Source: JANLQB01 sp043735935
GTDB taxonomy: Bacteria; Verrucomicrobiota; Verrucomicrobiia; Chthoniobacterales; Chthoniobacteraceae
Assembly (NCBI GenBank): GCA_043735935.1
Contig: JAYTDO010000324.1
Location: forward strand, 1 to 17,358
Length of the DNA stretch: 17,358 bases
Direction: 5' to 3'
Shown here: one piece after another, positions 8,286 through 15,368 of the stretch
Position numbering within the stretch: the stretch's first letter is position 1
How the letters are laid out: each line of letters opens with the position of its first letter
Made by a program: the position numbers and the translations under genes
The notes under the pieces: generated by a model
What the model saw: only the letters and a program-made list of their open reading frames with translations
Database searches by the model: none
Told to the model about the DNA's origin: nothing

Positions 8286-8994
8286 CGCTCAAACGCTCCT
8301 CTTCATCCTCCTCGCCATCGTCTCCACGCTTCGCGCGGACGACGCCACGATCCTTGGCTACACCGAGCCGTACAAGGTCATCACCGTCTCCGCCTCCGAG
8401 CCCGGCGTCCTCGCGGACATGCTTGTGGAGGAAGGTGCCAACGTGAAAAAAGGCGAAGTCCTCGCGCGGCTCGACATCACCGTCCTCAGCGCCGAACTCG
8501 AGGTCGCCAAAGCCGAAGCGCAGCTTCAGGCCACGAGAAAGCAGCGGCTTGCCGAGCTCGATAAATCCAGCCGCGCGACGCCCGAGGAACTCGAAAAGGC
8601 CAAGACCGACCTGCTCATCAAGGACGCCCAGGTCCGCCGGATCGAGGCCATGATCGAAACGCGCACCATGCGCAGTCCGGTGGACGGCATCGTCACCGAG
8701 ATCAAACGCGACCCAAGCGAAAGCGTCTCCATCGCCAATCCGCACGTCCTCACCGTCGTGCAAATCGACAAGCTGCTCGTGAATCTTTTTCTCCCTCCAG
8801 CCCGTTCGCTCAAGCTCCAGGTCGGAGGAAAGGCCGAGCTGCTCATGCCCGACACGGGCGTGCGCGTCCCCGCGACGATCGAGTTCATCAGCCCCATCAC
8901 CGATCCGGCGAGCGGGACCGTGCGGGTGAAATTCGCCATCAACAATGCCACCGGAAAATATCGGTCCGGCGCGCGCTGCACGCTGGCCGACTAA
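8248..8994 (+). CDS. HlyD/RND-type periplasmic adaptor protein
   Basis: The 248-residue product has an N-terminal hydrophobic segment (TLLFILLAIVSTLRA, residues 16-30) that reads as a signal peptide or anchor. It then has the adaptor architecture: first lipoyl half VSASEPGVLADMLVEEGANVKKGE (47-70, contiguous), an alpha-hairpin rich in Glu, Lys, Ala and Gln (80-138), and the second lipoyl half MRSPVDGIVTEI (141-152). A beta-barrel follows (about 165-245) with the characteristic ITDPASGTVRVKF. It bridges an inner-membrane component and TolC across the periplasm. The ATG at 8248 lies inside the SecA-like gene, overlapping it by 38 nt in a different frame, which implies translational coupling. 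It is the last gene of the plus operon and is short for the family, possibly lacking the membrane-proximal domain. The stop at 8992-8994 is only 2 bp from the stop of the convergent M50-HlyD gene. Confidence 0.87.
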   Translation: MTNGSTSLNKRSSAQTLLFILLAIVSTLRADDATILGYTEPYKVITVSASEPGVLADMLVEEGANVKKGEVLARLDITVLSAELEVAKAEAQLQATRKQRLAELDKSSRATPEELEKAKTDLLIKDAQVRRIEAMIETRTMRSPVDGIVTEIKRDPSESVSIANPHVLTVVQIDKLLVNLFLPPARSLKLQVGGKAELLMPDTGVRVPATIEFISPITDPASGTVRVKFAINNATGKYRSGARCTLAD

Positions 8995-8996
8995 AG

Positions 8997-11162
8997 TCAG
9001 CGGTCGGCGCGCTCCGTATAACGCCGCACCCAGCGGTCCATCACGCGATGGGCTTCGCTCCAAATCGTCGCGCTTCGTGCGCTGCGAAACTTCACGAGCG
9101 CCATCTCGCCGATTCCGAACGGCGCGTCCGCGACGAGCCGCGCCGTGGCGGTGAAATGGGGCAGCGCGAGCTCATATTGGGCGCGCTTGGCCGCATCGGC
9201 TCCTTCGGCCCGCCGAAGCGCGAGCGGACCATCCGCCAGCGCCGTCAGCGCGGGGTGGATCATTTCGCGGGACGCCCGTGCTTCGACGCGCTCCAGCGTG
9301 CCGGCGAACGCGCCCCCGCGGCCTTCGATCCGAATCCTCACCGGCTTGTTCACCGCTCCGCGAAAATGCGGCTCCTGCTCCTCGTTCACGGCGATCTTCA
9401 CCTCGCTCCCATCGCTCCGCCCGAAATACAGCACCTCGTCGCCCGTGTTCAGAAAAACGCCGCTCATTTGCTCAAGCCAGCGATTCGTCACCCGCCCGGA
9501 AAACGGCGCGCGAATCTTCAGCGTCGCCACGTAACTTTCATTGTTCGCCACCGCCGCGCGCAACGATTCCACCTTCGCCTGCTGCGATTGAAAAGTCGCC
9601 ACATCCTCCCGCGTGTATGCCACACGGGCGCGAAGTTCCTGCTCCTGAAGTTGGACACGGCTCGCCTCAAGCTTGGCCGCCTCATCGTCATTCCGGAGCT
9701 CGACGAGCAGTTGCCCCTCCACGACCTCCTCGCCGTCACGCACGAGGACTTTCTCCACAAAGCCCGGACACTCAGCGCGCAGCACCCGCGTATCCGCGAG
9801 CTCGACCACGCCGGGGCTCGATACGGAGCGATGGAATGGCACGAATAAAATGCCCGCGACGCACGCAACGATGGCCGCGGCTCGCATCGCTCCGACCCGC
9901 CAGCGCGCCGATCCCGATTGAACGGTGGACGCGAGCGATTCGACGAAGCGCCAGACGGGAAGCCCGATCCACATCACCGCCGCAAACAACGCAAGCACCA
10001 GCCCACCTCCGCGTAGCGCGACACTCGCGCCGACGAGCAATCCCGCGAGCACCACGAGCTGCCAAACCCACGACGCGACGCCGTAGATCGCCACCACCCA
10101 ATCCGTCCGCGTGACGAGCGGTTTTGGCTTCGATCCGCGCGCGCCCATGAGCAGCCAGCTCGCGGCACGCATCAGCCAGGTGCGACCACGCGTCGCCAGA
10201 TTCGGGATTTCGAGCAGGTCGCTCGCGATGTAATATCCGTCGAAGCGCATCAACGGATTCGCGTTGAAAAACAGCGTCAGCATCGTGCCGGTGATCACGA
10301 CGTTGTGGGCGATCGTGTTGGCAAAGCCTGCATCCGAGCGCGCCCAGACGATGGCGGCGATCGCCGCACAGAAGAACTCCACATACAGGCCGGCCGCGGC
10401 GACCATCACCCGGCGCCACTTCGACGGCAGGCCGAGGCTCGCCGTCGCGTCGACGTAACCCATCGGCACAAAGATGATGAAGATCATGCCGATCTCACGG
10501 ACGCCTGCATGGAAGTGTTTACAAAACACGCCGTGGCCAAATTCATGGACCACTTTCAAACCGGCCCAGACGACGAAAAGCCAAAGCCAATTGTCGCGGG
10601 CGAAGATGCCTTCGAAATCCCGCGTGAATCGCGACCAATCCATCGCGACCTGCGTCGCGCCGGTCAGCACGACGGCGAGCCAGACGAAAAATCCGAAGCC
10701 GCCAAGCGCCGGTCGCGCCCACCTTTCCAACAGTCCAAAAAAACGATCCGGTCTCGCGAGCGGGACTTTCAGGACGAGCGGATTCAGGAACGTGACCGCA
10801 GACCGGTAGGCCAGCTCCGTTTGCTCGCGCTCGCTCCCGCTGCGAGCGCTCTCGACGGCGAGCAGATGATTGTCCTTCAGCCAGCGCAGCATCTGCAGCG
10901 CTTCCTGCTCGGTGAAACTTTCGCCGCTGCCGTCCCGCGAAAGCTGCGCGATGATCGCCGCCATCGTGCGCTTCCCGTCGAGCGCGCGGAAAAATCGATA
11001 CTCCTCGGGACCGACGCGGTGGAAGCGCGAAGCGACCGGGTCCTCGATCACACACACGCGCTGCCCGTCCTGATCCTGGATGGAATAATGCAGCCCCTCG
11101 CGCAGCCGCGGACGCAGCATCTCGGCTTCGCGCACGGAACGATTTTCGTCGGCTGCTTTCAC
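8997..11162 (-). CDS. PqqD-like domain / M50 (site-2-protease-type) metallopeptidase / HlyD adaptor fusion
   Basis: With the GTG start at 11162 the product has 721 residues; the GTG overlaps the preceding gene's TGA as GTGA, so translation is probably coupled. A longer TTG start at 11213 is possible but less likely. Residues about 20-105 form a small helical domain resembling PqqD (VGPEEYRFFRALDGKRT, then MLRWLKDNHLLAVE). A multi-pass membrane region follows, about 150-445. It contains the zinc motif HEFGH at 206-210 and a second M50 motif NANPLMRFDG at 300-309, whose aspartate (308) is the expected third ligand, so catalysis looks intact. From about 455 there is an HlyD-type adaptor: lipoyl half PGFVEKVLVRDGEEVVEGQ, coiled coil, second half IRAPFSGRVTNRW, then a beta-barrel. 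M50 proteins cut or handle substrates in or near the membrane. The fused adaptor points to a secretion complex spanning the inner membrane and reaching TolC. Substrate and cleavage are unknown. Confidence 0.88.
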   Translation of the reverse strand: MKAADENRSVREAEMLRPRLREGLHYSIQDQDGQRVCVIEDPVASRFHRVGPEEYRFFRALDGKRTMAAIIAQLSRDGSGESFTEQEALQMLRWLKDNHLLAVESARSGSEREQTELAYRSAVTFLNPLVLKVPLARPDRFFGLLERWARPALGGFGFFVWLAVVLTGATQVAMDWSRFTRDFEGIFARDNWLWLFVVWAGLKVVHEFGHGVFCKHFHAGVREIGMIFIIFVPMGYVDATASLGLPSKWRRVMVAAAGLYVEFFCAAIAAIVWARSDAGFANTIAHNVVITGTMLTLFFNANPLMRFDGYYIASDLLEIPNLATRGRTWLMRAASWLLMGARGSKPKPLVTRTDWVVAIYGVASWVWQLVVLAGLLVGASVALRGGGLVLALFAAVMWIGLPVWRFVESLASTVQSGSARWRVGAMRAAAIVACVAGILFVPFHRSVSSPGVVELADTRVLRAECPGFVEKVLVRDGEEVVEGQLLVELRNDDEAAKLEASRVQLQEQELRARVAYTREDVATFQSQQAKVESLRAAVANNESYVATLKIRAPFSGRVTNRWLEQMSGVFLNTGDEVLYFGRSDGSEVKIAVNEEQEPHFRGAVNKPVRIRIEGRGGAFAGTLERVEARASREMIHPALTALADGPLALRRAEGADAAKRAQYELALPHFTATARLVADAPFGIGEMALVKFRSARSATIWSEAHRVMDRWVRRYTERADR

Positions 11163-13018
11163 CAGAACAAAGACTCGACGACGAAATCCGCGAACCGATG
11201 TCCGACGATCCAAATCAACGGCCGGCGGTCGCCCTCGATGATGCTACGTCCGCGCATTCCCGGTCGGAGATCGCGCGCACCCTGGTCGCGATTGGCGATG
11301 GCGGCTTCGCTGACGAACACATTCCGCCCGTCGCGCTGCTCGGATTGCGGATGCACTTTGTCGATGGTCGAGCGCCAACGCGTGCCGCCGAAGGCTTCGA
11401 GCCGCGTGACGACCGGCAGCCCGGCACGAACTCGGCTCATCTCGCGATCCGGAGCGTCGATCTCGACGATCATTTCCTCGAGCGGCGCCACTTCGAAAAG
11501 CACTTGTCCCTGCTGCACCGGCTGCCCCTCGGCGCGGCGCAGATCGCCGGAGACGACCACGCCGTCGAGCGGCGCCAGCACTTGAAGCAGCGCGATTTTC
11601 CGCCGCGTCAGCTCGAGCTCCTGCCCGACGCTTTGTGCCTCGAAATTCGCCACCTGCGCGGCGGCGAAATCCGCGCCTTCGCCATCGTTGCTCAGTGCCT
11701 TGTCGCGCTGCTTGAGCGCGCGCTCGCGAGCGGCCACCAACTCGGATTCCTTGAGCTTGAGATCGCGATTATCCATCTCCGCGAGCGCCTGGCCCGCGAC
11801 GACGCGATCGCCGGGCTGAACGAAACTCTTCCGCAACTGGCCCTGGAACGGCGCGGCGATCACGCGCTTCACCGTCGGCGCGAGTCGGCAGTCGGCTTTG
11901 ATCGAATAGTGAAACGGCCACGCGAGCAGGACAGCGGCGCCGACGCCGGCTGCGATCAACGCGCGCCGTCGATTCGATGTCGCCTTGCTCCAGAGCCTGC
12001 GCATCGTGAACAGCACCGCGTTCGGGCGCCCGCGTTCGATGAGATCGAACACGACGGGGATGAACGGCGTGGCGGCGTCGACGAGTCGGGCGGCGGCCAG
12101 CGGCGGCGGAGCCGTCCATTCCAAAACGAGCGCCCCGCTTTCGCGCGAAAAGGGAATCGTCGTCAATGCACCCGCGCCGGTGTGCTGGAGAAGAAGCTCG
12201 TGCGCGAGCGTGTCGCGGTCGGCGATCGCGCCCGCGGAAAAATCGATCCGATGCCCGAGCGAGAGCGCCTCGTGCATCGCGGCCTCGAACGGATGGTGAT
12301 TGGGACTTTTCGCGTCCACACGTCCGACGCCGGAGATCGCGCGAACGTGCAGCGAACCGCGCCGCCGGGTCCCGAGCGTGACGCGGGAACAGCCGAGATA
12401 GTCGCGCAGGTCATCGACGGCGATGCGGCAGGCTTTATTGAAATCCAACTCACCGCCCGCGCGACGAAAGAGATCCAGGAGGCCGGATGTGCGTTCGAGC
12501 ACCCACGCCAGCTCTTCCATCGCGCGTCGCTGCTCACGGTACAGCAGGTAGCCGGCGACGGTCTGAAGCAGGACGAGAAACGCCTGAAGGTCGCGCGGAT
12601 TCGGGACGACGATTTGTGCGATGAGCCAGTAAAGCGGCTCGCTCTCGAGCCGCACGGGCACGCCGAGCGTCCATGCATCCGCGCCGAGATCGGCTGCGGG
12701 CTGAACGTTAGCCTTTGTCATGTCAAAGCCCGCCGTGAGTGGCGCGAGGCTGCTTGCAAGAACCCCTCGCGTCGTGACGACGCAGCTGGAAAGTCCCGGC
12801 CGATCGGTGATCGGTAGGAGTGCCATGGCGCGCGCATTCACGAGCGCCCGCAGGAATTCGAGCAGCGGACGCAATTCGCCAACCGCAACTTCGCCAGAAC
12901 CCTGCTCGACCAATGCGGCGAGCTGGGCCTGGAGAGTTTGCGCGTCGGGCGCATCGGTCGCGATCGGACCCGCGGAACGGGCGGCGCTGCCGATGGGTTG
13001 GGACGTCTGACTGATCAT
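11159..13018 (-). CDS. GAF-like domain / transmembrane / HlyD adaptor fusion protein
   Basis: The 619-residue product starts at ATG 13018, 27 bp after the DUF3467 gene. Residues 1-180 are a poorly recognised N-terminal region with a hydrophobic patch (LYWLIAQIVVP and FLVLLQTVAGYLLY, 129-160). Residues about 185-325 look like a GAF sensor domain (ELDFNKACRIAVDDLRDYLG, then SRVTLGTRR and LHVRAISGVG). A single membrane span follows at 353-369 (ALIAAGVGAAVLLAWPF). The periplasmic part is an HlyD adaptor: lipoyl half APFQGQLRKSFVQPGDRVVAGQ (389-410), coiled coil (about 418-473), second half VLAPLDGVVVSGDL (480-493), and a barrel domain (about 513-610). This would link a cytoplasmic signal or protein contact to the export channel. 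It ends in a GTGA overlap with the M50-HlyD gene, strongly suggesting that the two products work together. The GAF call is from sequence pattern only. Confidence 0.82.
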   Translation of the reverse strand: MISQTSQPIGSAARSAGPIATDAPDAQTLQAQLAALVEQGSGEVAVGELRPLLEFLRALVNARAMALLPITDRPGLSSCVVTTRGVLASSLAPLTAGFDMTKANVQPAADLGADAWTLGVPVRLESEPLYWLIAQIVVPNPRDLQAFLVLLQTVAGYLLYREQRRAMEELAWVLERTSGLLDLFRRAGGELDFNKACRIAVDDLRDYLGCSRVTLGTRRRGSLHVRAISGVGRVDAKSPNHHPFEAAMHEALSLGHRIDFSAGAIADRDTLAHELLLQHTGAGALTTIPFSRESGALVLEWTAPPPLAAARLVDAATPFIPVVFDLIERGRPNAVLFTMRRLWSKATSNRRRALIAAGVGAAVLLAWPFHYSIKADCRLAPTVKRVIAAPFQGQLRKSFVQPGDRVVAGQALAEMDNRDLKLKESELVAARERALKQRDKALSNDGEGADFAAAQVANFEAQSVGQELELTRRKIALLQVLAPLDGVVVSGDLRRAEGQPVQQGQVLFEVAPLEEMIVEIDAPDREMSRVRAGLPVVTRLEAFGGTRWRSTIDKVHPQSEQRDGRNVFVSEAAIANRDQGARDLRPGMRGRSIIEGDRRPLIWIVGHRFADFVVESLFW

Positions 13019-13045
13019 GGATCGCGGAACATGCCGCGCCGGAGC

Positions 13046-13366
13046 TTATTCAGCCGCGGGCTCGACCGGGGTCGGCGGGGCGGTTGGCGGCGGGGCGACC
13101 TGCACGACCTGGAAGTTCTGGCAGGTCTGATTGAGAAGCTGGGCGAGGCGGACGACGCCGGAGGGGGTCATCGCGATGCGCGTGTGAATGGGCATGACGC
13201 CGAATCCGGGACGATCGGGAACGATGCCGGAGGTGAAGTCGAGATAGACTTCTTCCTGGCCGACGTTCACGAGGGCGTGATTGGCATAACGCGCCGTGAG
13301 GTCGTCATACTTGACCTGAATCGAGAGGCTCTGTTGCTGGGCGGGAGTGGGGTTTTCGTTGGACAT
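13046..13366 (-). CDS. DUF3467 family protein
   Basis: The 106-residue product begins at ATG 13366; a TTG 36 bp upstream (13402) would add a non-conserved extension. The core matches the DUF3467 pattern: a beta strand pair with YANHALVNVGQEEVYLDF, then PIHTRIAMTPSGVVRLAQLLNQT, the typical TRIAMTP signature. The C-terminus is a Pro/Ala/Val tail. The family is small, cytoplasmic and of unknown function. It lies 73 bp downstream of ccsA and 27 bp upstream of the GAF-HlyD gene in the same direction. It may therefore be the first gene of the adaptor sub-operon, or part of a longer transcript. Confidence 0.85.
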   Translation of the reverse strand: MSNENPTPAQQQSLSIQVKYDDLTARYANHALVNVGQEEVYLDFTSGIVPDRPGFGVMPIHTRIAMTPSGVVRLAQLLNQTCQNFQVVQVAPPPTAPPTPVEPAAE

Positions 13367-13373
13367 GGGCGCA

Positions 13374-13385
13374 ACTGCTAGCAGT
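13374..13385. promoter_or_regulatory. 12-bp perfect palindrome upstream of DUF3467 gene
   Basis: ACTGCTAGCAGT is a perfect inverted repeat lying 7 bp upstream of the DUF3467 start codon, within the only sizeable gap (73 bp) of the minus-strand gene run. It could be a small operator or simply chance; no -35/-10 pair was recognised around it. Its position fits a regulatory break between the cytochrome c maturation genes and the secretion-related genes. Confidence 0.25.
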
Positions 13386-13439
13386 GCGGAGCGAGATTGC
13401 AACCGCTCTCAATACAAGAATTGCTATCGGCCCACCGGG

Positions 13440-15368
13440 TCAGGCGGCAGCGGCATTCTTGCTGTCTGCATCCGGCCCGCTTTCGCCGGCGAAACTCCGC
13501 CACATCCGCGCGGGAAGCGAGCCGAGCACGACCAGCACCAACTGGAGAATGACGAAGCCCATGAGCCACCGGAACGCGGCGTCCATGAAGCCGTAGCTGT
13601 GCAGCCCGATGCCGAGCATGTTCACGCCAAACCAGCTCCAGCTCGTGACGATATTGCCGACGATGGCCATGTTGATGAGCCCGCGCTCGCGCACGAGGCC
13701 GCCCCAACGCGCATGCAGGATGAGCGCATTCCAGAGGACGATGATGAGCGCACCGTTTTCCTTCGGGTCCCAGCCCCAGAAGCGGCCCCAGGATTGATCA
13801 GCCCAAATGCCCCCGAGCACGGTGCCGACGAAGCTGAAGAGCGTGGCGAAACAGACGATGCCGTAGACCATCTTGACCAGCGACTTTGCCGTCGCCTGAT
13901 CGAGCCCCGAGGTGAAGACGCCGCGCACGATGTAGATGATCGCAAGGAAGCCGGCGACGTACGTGCTGGCGTAGCCGAGCGTCACGACGACGACGTGCGT
14001 GGCGAGCCAGAAATTTGTGTCGAGCACGGCGCGCATCATTTCCATCGTATCGCCAGTGAGCGAGAGATGGTGGGCGATGATGAGGGTGATGAACCCGACG
14101 AGGGACGAGACGACGACGCCGACGCCGTTGCGCCAAAAACGCTCAAGCACGAGTCCGAGGATGCACGCGCCCCAGCCGATGAAGATGGCGGACGAATAAA
14201 GATTCGTCACGGGCGGGCGGCCTTCGAGGACCATGCGGAAAATCAAGCCGCTGGTGTGAACGACCAGCGCGAGCAGGACGAGCCAGACCGCGGACTTCCG
14301 CAGGCCTTCCCACGCCTTCGGCCGCACCCAAAAGATGATCGCGGCGAGCAGCGCGGCGACGTAGACGACCATCGCCTTGTAGAAGGGTTCGTAGGCGTTG
14401 AAGCGGCGCTCGTTGGCGGTCTTCGCGAGTTCGGGCGCATACTGGCCGGCCAGCGTCGCGCGATAGTCGCGGATGGCCGTGTTGAATTCCGCGATGTTCC
14501 CGCCGCGATACGCGCCGGTCATTTTCGCGTAGCTGAGGAGCGCGGGCGAAGGTGAACCGCCGCGGGCCACTTCCATGAGCGCGGCGCCCGAGCGCAGCCA
14601 GTTGTCCCGCGCGTGGTCGACCCCGGTCGGAGGAATGATGAGCGCAGGTTCGAGCGACTGCATGGCGTCGAATTTTTGCAGGTCGGAAAGGAGCACCTCG
14701 AGCGCCTCCTTGTCGTGCTCCTTGCCCGCCTGCTGCGCGCGGGCGGCGGCGACGCCCTTGTCCAGGTTCGCGAGATACGCCGCGAGTTCCTTCGGCCAGT
14801 CGTTGGCGCTCTGCGGCTCGATCGTGTTTTGCAGCCGCATGTAAAGTCCCACGTTGCTCCAGAGCCGCGTGATGGCCTGGTCGAACGGCGTGCGGTGCGA
14901 TTGATCGAGTCCATTGGCGCGTTTGGCTTCGCGCTGGAGGTCTTCGAGCTTCAGTTTGATCTGGTTCCAGGCGAAGTGTTTGCCATCGCGCTTCTGCTCG
15001 CGGTCGGAATCCATCGGCAGCGCGAGCAGGCCCTTGAGATCGGGATGATCGATGCGGATCACCGGCCACGTGTCGGCGAGCGTCGGGTTCATCATCATCG
15101 CCATCAGCCACTCGGTGCCCGAGAGGATCTGCGGTTTGTCGAAGTTGCTTTTCCACGGCTCGACGTTGGCGGTCTGCTTTTCGCGGAGCTGCAGCAGAGA
15201 GTTTCGCGCCAGCGAATCAAACGGCTGGAACCGGCCGCCGGAGACGACGGGCAGGCGGCCGAATTCCTCGACGGCAAGCGCGCCTTCCTTGTCGGCCGGG
15301 ACGCGAAGCGAGCCGGCGATCCAGCCGGCGAAGATGAGGGCGAGGATGAATGGGAGCGATTTTTTCAT
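13440..15368 (-). CDS. ccsA: Cytochrome c biogenesis protein CcsA (System II haem-handling subunit)
   Basis: The 642-residue product begins at ATG 15368, which overlaps the TGA of ccs1 as ATGA and begins a signal/TM segment (MKKSLPFILALIFAGWIAGS). A hydrophilic domain of about 300 residues follows (25-325), larger than in minimal CcsA proteins. The CcsA core has about eight membrane helices from residue 332. The tryptophan-rich haem-binding WWD motif WGRFWGWDPKEN is at 527-538, and candidate haem-ligand histidines are H371, H458, H552 and H590. With Ccs1/ResB it carries haem across the cytoplasmic membrane and attaches it to apocytochrome c on the outer face. The family call is firm. The function of the long periplasmic N-terminal domain is not evident from the sequence. 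Confidence 0.93.
   Translation of the reverse strand: MKKSLPFILALIFAGWIAGSLRVPADKEGALAVEEFGRLPVVSGGRFQPFDSLARNSLLQLREKQTANVEPWKSNFDKPQILSGTEWLMAMMMNPTLADTWPVIRIDHPDLKGLLALPMDSDREQKRDGKHFAWNQIKLKLEDLQREAKRANGLDQSHRTPFDQAITRLWSNVGLYMRLQNTIEPQSANDWPKELAAYLANLDKGVAAARAQQAGKEHDKEALEVLLSDLQKFDAMQSLEPALIIPPTGVDHARDNWLRSGAALMEVARGGSPSPALLSYAKMTGAYRGGNIAEFNTAIRDYRATLAGQYAPELAKTANERRFNAYEPFYKAMVVYVAALLAAIIFWVRPKAWEGLRKSAVWLVLLALVVHTSGLIFRMVLEGRPPVTNLYSSAIFIGWGACILGLVLERFWRNGVGVVVSSLVGFITLIIAHHLSLTGDTMEMMRAVLDTNFWLATHVVVVTLGYASTYVAGFLAIIYIVRGVFTSGLDQATAKSLVKMVYGIVCFATLFSFVGTVLGGIWADQSWGRFWGWDPKENGALIIVLWNALILHARWGGLVRERGLINMAIVGNIVTSWSWFGVNMLGIGLHSYGFMDAAFRWLMGFVILQLVLVVLGSLPARMWRSFAGESGPDADSKNAAAA

Noticed and set aside
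11163..11213. Longer TTG start of the M50-HlyD protein
   Set aside because: The GTG at 11162 gives a GTGA overlap with the upstream stop and matches the coupling style of neighbouring genes; the extension is Arg-rich and not domain-like.
11198..12817. Plus-strand 539-codon open frame opposite the GAF-HlyD gene
   Set aside because: The minus strand encodes a recognisable adaptor; the plus frame is Arg/His-rich without any domain.
13347..14555. Plus-strand 402-codon open frame opposite ccsA
   Set aside because: It covers the WWD motif region of CcsA on the other strand and its translation is a charged low-complexity shadow.
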